Source: Pedococcus badiiscoriae (lineage in GTDB: Bacteria; Actinomycetota; Actinomycetes; Actinomycetales; Dermatophilaceae). From it: a DNA stretch of 64,000 nt. The stretch lies in assembly GCF_013408925.1 (NCBI RefSeq), contig NZ_JACCAB010000001.1, positions 1,860,001 to 1,924,000 on the forward strand, read 5' to 3'. The position numbers were made by a program, and so were the translations under genes. Shown piece by piece: positions 42,585-49,423 of the stretch. Position 1 is the first letter of the stretch. Each line of letters starts with the position of its first letter. The notes under the pieces were generated by a model. That model was not told the DNA's origin. It worked only from the letters and a program-made list of their open reading frames with translations, and made no database searches.

Positions 42585-43936
42585 AGCACACCATGCGCAG
42601 CGCATCCTTCGCCGTGCTCGCCACCGCGACCGCGGTGGCCCTGGCCGCCTGCGGCGCGCCCGGGACGGCCAACCCTGGTGCGGGAGGAGCCAGCAGCCAG
42701 AGCCTCAGCGCACCAGCCGAGAAGTCGGGAACCATCACCATGGTCACCAAGTTCGCGGACCCCAAGTACGCCCCGTACTTCGAGAGCGTGACCAAGGCCT
42801 ACGAACAGGCCAACCCCAAGGTCACCATCAAGCTCGAGCAGGTGGGAGACCAGCCCTACAAGGACAAGATCCGGGTGCTCTCGGCCTCGAAGCAGCTGCC
42901 CGACATCTACTTCTCGTGGGCCGGTGACTTCGCCAACAAGTTCGTCCGTGCCGGTCTGGCGGCCGACCTGACCTCGGTCATCGGGCCCGACACCGAGTGG
43001 GGCAAGACCTTCTCGCCGGCCGCCCTCAAGGCCTTCGAGACCAAGGGCAAGAACTTCGGTGTGCCGATCGACCTCGACGCGAAGTACCTGGCCTACAACA
43101 AGTCAGCCTTCACCAAGGCCGGGATCAGCGGAGCTCCCGCCTCGCTCGAGGAGCTCATCGGGGACTGCGACAAGCTGAGGACGGCGGGCTACACGCCCAT
43201 CGCCTTCGGCAACCAGTACGGCTGGCCAGCGATCCACTACATCACACAACTGAACGCGTACAACGTCCCACCGGACACCCTCGCCAAGGACTACGACCCG
43301 GCCACAGGTGCATTCACGGATCCCGGCTACACCAAGGCGGTCGACCAGTTCAAGGACATCGTCACCCACTGCTCCAGCAAGGACGCCAACGGTGTCTCGC
43401 ACGAGGCCGGACAGGCGAACTTCCTCAACGGCAAGGCCGCCATGCACTACCTGGAGTCGGTCGAGTTCCAGGCGCTGACCGCCAAGGGAGGTGCGCCGAA
43501 GCAGCTCGCCGACAACTGGGACTTCATGCGGCTGCCCGCACCCCAGGGCGCGGCCGGTGACGCCGGAGCCCTGACGGGTGCACCGGACGGGTTCATGGTC
43601 AACGCCCAGAGCAAGAACGCGGCGCTCGCCGTCGACGTCCTCAAGTTCATGACCACCCAGCAGAATGCCGCGAAGCTCACGGCTGACATCGGCTGGCTGA
43701 GTCCTGTCCAGGGCTCGGCGACCTCGGCGAACTCGTTCCCGCAGCTCCAGTCAGCACTCGCCGACATCAGCAAGGCCAACCAGTTCGCGATCTGGCTCGA
43801 CACGGTGACCAACGCAGAGGTGGCCAACGCCTACCTCTCCGGGATCGAGGGCGTCATCTCCGGCTCGAAGACGAGCAAGGACGTCATGACCGGCGTCCAG
43901 GAGGCCGCTGCCAAGGCCAAGAAGCAGGCTGGCTGA
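42581..43936 (+). CDS. Sugar ABC importer binding lipoprotein (family 1)
   Basis: Extracellular solute-binding lipoprotein of 451 residues. The signal peptide ends in the lipobox LAAC (Cys about residue 24). The mature part is a family-1 binding protein: ITMVTKFADPKYAPYFESV, RVLSASKQLPDIYFSWAG, GVPIDLDAKYLAYNK and SLEELIGDCDKL. Starts ATG after AAAGGAG, overlapping the kinase gene. The ligand is probably a fructosamine or related glycated amine, from context. No ATPase gene is present, so a shared MsmK-type ATPase encoded elsewhere must drive the importer. Confidence 0.9.
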   Translation: MKHTMRSASFAVLATATAVALAACGAPGTANPGAGGASSQSLSAPAEKSGTITMVTKFADPKYAPYFESVTKAYEQANPKVTIKLEQVGDQPYKDKIRVLSASKQLPDIYFSWAGDFANKFVRAGLAADLTSVIGPDTEWGKTFSPAALKAFETKGKNFGVPIDLDAKYLAYNKSAFTKAGISGAPASLEELIGDCDKLRTAGYTPIAFGNQYGWPAIHYITQLNAYNVPPDTLAKDYDPATGAFTDPGYTKAVDQFKDIVTHCSSKDANGVSHEAGQANFLNGKAAMHYLESVEFQALTAKGGAPKQLADNWDFMRLPAPQGAAGDAGALTGAPDGFMVNAQSKNAALAVDVLKFMTTQQNAAKLTADIGWLSPVQGSATSANSFPQLQSALADISKANQFAIWLDTVTNAEVANAYLSGIEGVISGSKTSKDVMTGVQEAAAKAKKQAG

Positions 43937-43948
43937 CCTCACACCCAG

Positions 43949-43984
43949 GTGGGGCGGGCGGATCATTGGACGTGCCCGCCCCAC
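43949..43984 (+). terminator. Hairpin between binding protein and permease genes
   Basis: 11-bp perfect stem GTGGGGCGGGC / GCCCGCCCCAC (43949-43959, 43974-43984), no T-run. Such hairpins commonly give the binding protein an excess over its permeases by partial termination or mRNA protection. Confidence 0.75.
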
Positions 43985-44062
43985 TGACCGAGGACCACCC
44001 GGTCCGACCTCGACACGGTCGGTCAGCGTCGACCGACCAACGCCCACCGAGGAGGGCATGAC

Positions 44063-44950
44063 ATGAGCACCACGCTGATGCGATGGCGGTCGCTGGCCTG
44101 GGTCCTGCCCGCCCTGGTCCTGCTGCTGGTCTTCGTCTACTACCCCATCGTCGACAACCTGCGGCTGAGCCTGTTCTCCTGGAACGCGTTCTCGGTAGCG
44201 CCGACCTTCGTCGGGCTCGACAACTACCGGACGGCGTTCCACGACCCGATCTTCTGGACGGCACTGTGGAACAACACGGTGTTCGCGGTCGTGTCACTGG
44301 TCTTCCAGGTCGGTTTCTCGCTCGTCCTGGCGGCCCTGCTCGAGGAGTTCGTCCACCAACGACTGCGTGGCATCCTCCGCACGATCTACTTCATCCCCGC
44401 TGTCATCTCGATCACGGTCGCGGGCATTCTCTTCTCGTTCCTCTACAACCCCGAGATCGGGCTCGTGAACCGCCTGCTCGGAGCGGTGGGGCTCGAGAGC
44501 TGGCAGCACTCGTGGCTCGGGGAACCGAGTACCGCCATGGGCAGCATCATCGCGATGAGCCAGTGGCAGTCCATCGGCTACACCGCGATCTTGTTCGTCG
44601 TCGGAATCCAGCGGATTCCCAAGGAGTTCCACGAGGCTGCGAAGGTCGATGGCGCTGGCCCGATCCGGAGGTTCTTCTCGGTGACCGTGCCCATGGTCCG
44701 CGAGATGACGACGCTGATCATCATCCTCACCGTCTCCGGAGCCTTTCTCGTGTTCAACGAAGTGATGGTCATGACCGCGGGTGGGCCCTCGGACTCCAGC
44801 CAGGTGCTCGGCACGTGGCTCTACCGCAACGCCTTCCTCAACGACGACATGGGATACGCGTCCGCCATTGCCACGGTCATCTTCGTGATCACGCTTGCGA
44901 TCGGCGCCGTCCAGATCGTGGTCAGCCGCCGACGGAGGATCCAGTGGTGA
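44063..44950 (+). CDS. Sugar ABC importer permease (MalF-type)
   Basis: A 295-residue membrane permease with six segments. The N-terminus is LAWVLPALVLLLVFVYYPIV; the coupling motif EFHEAAKVDGAGPIRRFFSVTVP (EAA loop) contacts the ATPase. ATG at 44063 follows GAGGAGGG. It pairs with the next gene, whose ATG overlaps its stop by one base (TGATG). Confidence 0.92.
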   Translation: MSTTLMRWRSLAWVLPALVLLLVFVYYPIVDNLRLSLFSWNAFSVAPTFVGLDNYRTAFHDPIFWTALWNNTVFAVVSLVFQVGFSLVLAALLEEFVHQRLRGILRTIYFIPAVISITVAGILFSFLYNPEIGLVNRLLGAVGLESWQHSWLGEPSTAMGSIIAMSQWQSIGYTAILFVVGIQRIPKEFHEAAKVDGAGPIRRFFSVTVPMVREMTTLIIILTVSGAFLVFNEVMVMTAGGPSDSSQVLGTWLYRNAFLNDDMGYASAIATVIFVITLAIGAVQIVVSRRRRIQW

Positions 44951-45888
44951 TGTCCGCCTCCAGCCCGACCCCGACCCCGACCCCCACCCGCCAGACGAAG
45001 GCAAGCCCGACGTTGGCCATGACGGCGAACACCCCGGCAGTCGGGAGGTCGACGCGGGCAGCGCGTCGCTTCGGGGCCCGCGCAATGCGCCTGGCAGGCT
45101 GGCTCGGGCTCGCACTGCTCGTCGTCGCCGTCCTCTATCCCTTGCTGTGGATGGTCTTCAGCAGCTTCAAGAGCAACCAAGAGGTCTTCGCGAACCCTTG
45201 GGGCCTGCCGGGCAAGCTGCGCTGGGGCAACTTCGGCAGGGCCGGCAGCGCCGGGGTCGTGCGCTACTTCGTCAACAGCGTTCTGGTGACCTCCGCCTCA
45301 ATCCTCACCACGGTCCTCTTCAGCGCCTGGTCTGCCTATGGGCTCGTGCGCCTGCGCGTCCCCTTCGGGGGGGCCATCCTCGGGCTCCTGCTTGGCGGGC
45401 TCATGCTCGCACCGACCGTGGCGCTCATACCCCTCTTCGGCCTGCTGCAGCAGCTACACATCTACGACAGCTACTGGGCACTCATCGTGCTCTACACCGC
45501 GTTCCGCATCCCCTTCACGACCTTCCTGATCCGGGCGTACATGATCGACATCCCCCCAGAGGTCGATGAGGCTGCCACGTTGGACGGGTGCTCGCCCACG
45601 CAGGCCTTCTGGCAGGTCATCCTGCCGATGTGTCGACCGATCCTCGTCTCCGCGGCCCTGCTACAGGCCCTCTTCGCGTGGAACGAGTTCGTGTTCGCGC
45701 TGGTCTTCATCAGCACCGGTGACCTCAAGACGCTGCCCGTGGGACTGATGGACATGCAGAGCCGACTGCTCACCGACTGGCCAGTCCAGTTCGCCGGCCT
45801 GACCATGGCCGCGTTGCCCATGATCGTCCTTTTCCTGATCGGTCAGCGCCAGTTCCTCAGAGGGCTCACCGACGGCATCGGCAAGTAG
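44950..45888 (+). CDS. Sugar ABC importer permease (MalG-type)
   Basis: A 312-residue permease. A basic, Thr/Pro-rich N-terminal tail (four PT repeats) precedes six membrane segments. The coupling EAA motif is VDEAATLDGCSPTQAFWQVILP. The C-terminus VLFLIGQRQFLRGLTDGIGK is typical of MalG relatives. The ATG is adjacent to an in-frame GTG at 44947, so either may start translation. Confidence 0.92.
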   Translation: MSASSPTPTPTPTRQTKASPTLAMTANTPAVGRSTRAARRFGARAMRLAGWLGLALLVVAVLYPLLWMVFSSFKSNQEVFANPWGLPGKLRWGNFGRAGSAGVVRYFVNSVLVTSASILTTVLFSAWSAYGLVRLRVPFGGAILGLLLGGLMLAPTVALIPLFGLLQQLHIYDSYWALIVLYTAFRIPFTTFLIRAYMIDIPPEVDEAATLDGCSPTQAFWQVILPMCRPILVSAALLQALFAWNEFVFALVFISTGDLKTLPVGLMDMQSRLLTDWPVQFAGLTMAALPMIVLFLIGQRQFLRGLTDGIGK

Positions 45889-45924
45889 CTCCCCGCAACA
45901 CCCCTCCCAGACTGAAAGGGCCGC

Positions 45925-46584
45925 GTGCCTGTGGACCTGGTCATCTTCGACTGCGACGGCGTCCTGGTCGACTCCGAGCTGATGGGGGCGCGGATCGGTG
46001 CCACGGTTCTGACCAGCCTCGGGTGGGAACTCAGCGCCGACCAGGTGATGGAGCGCTTCCTGGGACGCTCGGAGGAGTACTTCCAGGCCGAGGTCGAGCG
46101 AGCCCTCGGCCGACCGCTCCCGAGCGGCTGGGACGACGAGTTCGAGCACCTCTACGACGCCGCCTACGCCACCGAGCTGGAAGTGGTCGAGGGCATCATC
46201 CCGCTGCTCGACGAGCTGACAGAGCAGGGCATCGCCACCTGTGTGGCGTCCAACGGCAGCCACGACAAGATGCGGCGCACGCTGGGCGTGACGGGACTAT
46301 ACGAACGCTTCCAGGGGCGGATCTTCAGCGCACGGGACGTGCACCGCGGCAAGCCCGCACCGGACCTCTACCTCCACGCCGCCCGCACCATGGGAGTGGA
46401 GCCCAGCCGGTGCGTGGTGGTCGAGGACAGCCCGCCCGGCGTCGCATCGGCCCGGGCAGCAGGCATGCGCTGCATCGGGTATGCCGCCTCCACTCCTGCC
46501 GAGCGCTTGGCCGGTCCGGGGGTCACGGTGTGCCCGACGATGGCGCAGGTGCGCGACGAGCTGTTGGCTCAGCCTTCGCAATGA
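45925..46584 (+). CDS. HAD phosphatase / beta-phosphoglucomutase-like
   Basis: A 219-residue HAD-family enzyme. Motif I is FDCDGVLVDSE (Asp9, Asp11), motif II is VASNGSH, the Lys of motif III is in RGKPAPDLYL, and motif IV is VVVEDSPPGV. The cap (about 16-85) is of the phosphoglucomutase/sugar-phosphatase type. It may dephosphorylate a sugar phosphate made by the operon. GTG start. Its last two codons and stop lie inside the right 37-bp tRNA-derived repeat, so the island boundary sets the protein's C-terminus. Confidence 0.88.
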   Translation: MPVDLVIFDCDGVLVDSELMGARIGATVLTSLGWELSADQVMERFLGRSEEYFQAEVERALGRPLPSGWDDEFEHLYDAAYATELEVVEGIIPLLDELTEQGIATCVASNGSHDKMRRTLGVTGLYERFQGRIFSARDVHRGKPAPDLYLHAARTMGVEPSRCVVVEDSPPGVASARAAGMRCIGYAASTPAERLAGPGVTVCPTMAQVRDELLAQPSQ

Positions 46585-46611
46585 GAAGGCCCGGGGTTCG
46601 AATCCCCGCAG
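46575..46611 (+). repeat. Right 37-bp direct repeat (tRNA-Ala fragment; putative att site)
   Basis: Identical to 38097-38133, covering the anticodon loop through most of the 3' acceptor strand. It then diverges (CAGAGGTGCC in place of CAGCTCCACC). It lacks the 5' half, so it is not a tRNA gene. It overlaps the end of the HAD gene. The 107 bp between it and kimA show no gene or clear riboswitch. Confidence 0.85.
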
Positions 46612-46718
46612 AGGTGCCGTCAAGGTTGCGTTAAGGGCCGTGACGAATGCTCGGCGCGCCCTGCAGGCTGGCGCCATGAGCGCTGCGCAGCTGCAATTCA
46701 CGGGTCGCTGAGGAAGTC

Positions 46719-48665
46719 TTGTCCGGAACTGCCGAGTCCCTGAAGAGGCTCCTGATCGGGCGCGCGATGGCCAGCCACAGGCTGGGCGAGACCTTGCTGC
46801 CCAAGAAGATCGCTCTGCCCGTCTTCTGCTCGGACCCGATCTCGTCGGTGGCTTACGCGACTGAGCAGATCGTGCTCGTCCTGGGAACTGCGGGCACCGC
46901 CGCATACCTGGGACTCGCCGCGCCGATCTCGATCGCGGTGGCGCTGCTGCTGGCCGTGGTCGTGGCCTCGTACCGGCAGACGTGCTACGCCTATCCCAGC
47001 GGGGGTGGCGCCTACGTGGTGAGCAAGGAGAACCTGGGCCAGAACGCGTCCTTGACCGCGGCAGCCGCGTTGTTGGTCGACTACGTGATGACGGTCGCGG
47101 TGTCGGTCGTCTCTGGCGTGGTGGCCATCATCTCCGCGCTGCCGTCCCTGGCGCCGTACGCCGTGGAGCTCTCCGTGGGCTTCATCGCAGTGCTCGCGCT
47201 CGTCAACCTGAGGGGAGTGAAGGAGTCGGGCACAGCCTTCGCGTTCCCGACCTACGCCTTCGTGGGCCTGACCATGCTGCTGCTCGCCAGTGGCGCATAC
47301 CGCGAGCTGAACGGCGGGATCCCGGAGGCCTCCAGCGCCCACCTCCAGCTGCAGCACACCGCCCAAGTGGGGGGCATCTTCACCGTCCTGTTGTGCCTTC
47401 GCGCGTTCGCCTCCGGCTGCACGGCGCTGACCGGCGTGGAAGCGATCAGCAACGGGGTCCCGGCGTTCAAGAAGCCCCAGAGCAAGAACGCGGCCACCAC
47501 CTTGCTGATCATGGGCGCCTTGGCCATCACGATGTTCTCCGGGATCACAGCCCTCGCCCTGGCCACTCATGCGCGCGCTTACCACGACGGGAACCCCTCG
47601 GTGATCAGCCAGATCGCCGAGACCATCTGGGGGCGCGGCGTCCTCTTCTACGCCTTCCAGGCGGCCACGGCCGGGATCCTCGTGCTGGCGGCAAACACGG
47701 CGTTCAACGGGTTCCCCACCTTGGCGTCGATCCTGGCGAGAGACCGCTTCCTCCCTCATCAGCTGCACAACCGGGGAGATCGCCTGGCCTTCAGCAACGG
47801 GATCCTGCTGCTGGCGGGAGTCTCCGCCGCGCTCGTCATCGGCTTCGACGCCAACATCGACAAGCTGATCCAGCTCTACATCGTCGGCGTCTTCACCTCC
47901 TTCACCCTCTCCCAGGTCGGCATGGTCCGGCACTGGCGCGACGAGCTCGGCCGGACGGGCAACCCCGCCCGCCGCCGCACCATCCACCGATCCCAGCTCA
48001 TCAACGGCACCGGCGCGGTGGTGACCGCCCTGGTCCTGGTCATCGTCGTGCGCTACAAGTTCCTCGGGGGCGCCTACCTGGCCATCGCAGCAATGGTGGC
48101 GATCTTCCTGCTCATGCGGGCGATCCGCCGCCACTACGACGCCGTCGAGCTCGACCTCCAACCCGAGCCCGGCGGCATCATCCTCCCGAGCCGCAACCAT
48201 GCGATCGTGCTGGTCTCCAAGCTGCACGCCCCCACTCTGCGGGCGCTGGCCTATGCCAAGGCGACACGCCCCTCCCGCCTGACCGCCCTGACCGTGGCCG
48301 TCGACAAGGAGGAGGAGCGAAAGCTACGAGCAGACTGGGACGAACGCGGGGTCGACATCCCGCTGACGATCGTCGCGTCCCCGTTCCGAGAGATCACCCG
48401 TCCGGTACTGGAGTACATCAGCCACATCCGGCGCGAGAACCCCCGAGACGTGGTCACGGTCTTCATCCCGGAGTACGTCGTAGGGCACTGGTGGGAGCAC
48501 CTCCTGCACAACCAGAGCGCGCTGCGCCTCAAGGGCCGGCTGCTCTACCAGCCAGGCGTCATGGTGACCTCCGTGCCGTACCAGCTCCGGTCATCGCGTG
48601 ACGGGCTCGCGGGGACCGACGACCTCGACGACGAGGTGCTGCCTCAGGCCAGTTCCATGCGGTAG
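46719..48665 (+). CDS. kimA: KimA-type potassium transporter (APC superfamily)
   Basis: A 648-residue membrane protein strongly resembling Bacillus KimA (YdaO), a proton-coupled K+ importer controlled by c-di-AMP. Matching stretches: SLKRLLIGRAMAS, CSDPISSVAYATEQI, YPSGGGAYVVSKENLG, FASGCTALTGVEAISNGVPAFK, LAANTAFNGFPTLASILARD and GDRLAFSNGI. About 12 helices are followed by a cytoplasmic UspA-like domain (about 480-620, DKEEERKLRADWDE, LLHNQSAL). TTG at 46719 is proposed because the family N-terminal motif begins there and GAGGAAG lies just upstream. The 3' end overlaps the convergent response-regulator gene by 22 bp. Confidence 0.9.
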   Translation: MSGTAESLKRLLIGRAMASHRLGETLLPKKIALPVFCSDPISSVAYATEQIVLVLGTAGTAAYLGLAAPISIAVALLLAVVVASYRQTCYAYPSGGGAYVVSKENLGQNASLTAAAALLVDYVMTVAVSVVSGVVAIISALPSLAPYAVELSVGFIAVLALVNLRGVKESGTAFAFPTYAFVGLTMLLLASGAYRELNGGIPEASSAHLQLQHTAQVGGIFTVLLCLRAFASGCTALTGVEAISNGVPAFKKPQSKNAATTLLIMGALAITMFSGITALALATHARAYHDGNPSVISQIAETIWGRGVLFYAFQAATAGILVLAANTAFNGFPTLASILARDRFLPHQLHNRGDRLAFSNGILLLAGVSAALVIGFDANIDKLIQLYIVGVFTSFTLSQVGMVRHWRDELGRTGNPARRRTIHRSQLINGTGAVVTALVLVIVVRYKFLGGAYLAIAAMVAIFLLMRAIRRHYDAVELDLQPEPGGIILPSRNHAIVLVSKLHAPTLRALAYAKATRPSRLTALTVAVDKEEERKLRADWDERGVDIPLTIVASPFREITRPVLEYISHIRRENPRDVVTVFIPEYVVGHWWEHLLHNQSALRLKGRLLYQPGVMVTSVPYQLRSSRDGLAGTDDLDDEVLPQASSMR

Positions 48666-49357
48666 CCGTGGCCCCGCAGTGTCGTGATGACGGGTGCACG
48701 GGAGCCTGCGGCCGTGGCGGCAGCATCGAGCTTCTTTCGCAGCGCGACCATCGTCACGTCGAGGGTCTTGGTGGAGCCGTACCAGTTCTCGTCCCAGACC
48801 TGGGACATGAGGTCCTCCCGACTGAGGGCGGTGCCCGTGGAGGCTGCGAGAGTGGCGAGCAGGTCGAACTCCTTGGGGCGCAACGTGACTGGCGCACCGG
48901 CGAGGGTGCAGGCCCTGGCGGCCGTGTCGATGTGGAGCTGGCCGTGCGCGATCGGTTCGGCGGGCCGGGCCATGGGTCTGCTTCGAAGGTGGGCGCGCAG
49001 CCGAGCCAGCAGGACGCTGAGGCTGACGGGTTTGGTGAGGTAGTCGTCGGCCCCGGCGTCGAGGCCCACGACGACGTCCATGTCCGCATCCCGAGCGGTG
49101 AGGATGATCAGGAGCAGGTCGGGGTGGGAGCTGCGCAGGTTCCGGGCGACGTCGATGCCGTCCTGGTCGGGCAGGCCGAGGTCGAGGACGACCAGGTCCG
49201 GGCGGTGCGCCGCTGCCTCGGCCAGACCTGAGGCGCCGGTGCGGGACCAGCGTGAACGGTAACCCTGGGCCGCCAGTCCGGCGGTGAGCTGGTGCCCGAG
49301 CACGTTGTCGTCCTCGATGACGAGCGCGGCCACACCGTTGGCGGTTTCCTGGGCCAT
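48644..49357 (-). CDS. OmpR-family response regulator
   Basis: A 237-residue two-component regulator. The receiver domain has IEDDN acidic residues, phospho-acceptor Asp59 in VLDLGLPDQDG and the Lys of LTKPVS. The winged-helix DNA-binding domain (about 140-237) has LRPKEFDLLATLAAS and LDVTMVALRKKL, ending GHGYRMELA. It is the last gene of the minus-strand ABC operon, 66 bp after the permease. Its likely partner kinase is the divergent gene at 54335. Confidence 0.92.
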   Translation of the reverse strand: MAQETANGVAALVIEDDNVLGHQLTAGLAAQGYRSRWSRTGASGLAEAAAHRPDLVVLDLGLPDQDGIDVARNLRSSHPDLLLIILTARDADMDVVVGLDAGADDYLTKPVSLSVLLARLRAHLRSRPMARPAEPIAHGQLHIDTAARACTLAGAPVTLRPKEFDLLATLAASTGTALSREDLMSQVWDENWYGSTKTLDVTMVALRKKLDAAATAAGSRAPVITTLRGHGYRMELA

Positions 49358-49423
49358 GGCGCAGATGCTACTTCGCGCCGGGCGGCGTCCCCGGGTTCGC
49401 CCCGGCGCTCGTCACAGGGTTCG

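Larger units (their letters stand above)
38097..46611. mobile_element. Putative genomic island at tRNA-Ala(CGC) carrying an Amadori-sugar catabolic operon
   Basis: About 8.5 kb between tRNA-Ala and a 37-bp copy of its 3' half. The enclosed genes are one functional unit (LacI regulator, two SIS deglycases, PfkB kinase, ABC importer, HAD phosphatase). No integrase, transposase or excisionase is found inside, so the island is immobilised, was mobilised in trans, or lost its integrase. The right copy lacks the final CTCCA of the acceptor arm, so excision would not rebuild the tRNA unless that copy has decayed. Confidence 0.65.

Noticed and set aside
46575..46611. Second tRNA-Ala gene
   Set aside because: Only the 3' half is present and the acceptor end is not complementary to any 5' arm.
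46612..46718. c-di-AMP (ydaO) riboswitch before kimA
   Set aside because: The gap is only about 107 bp and I see none of the conserved ydaO motif pairing.
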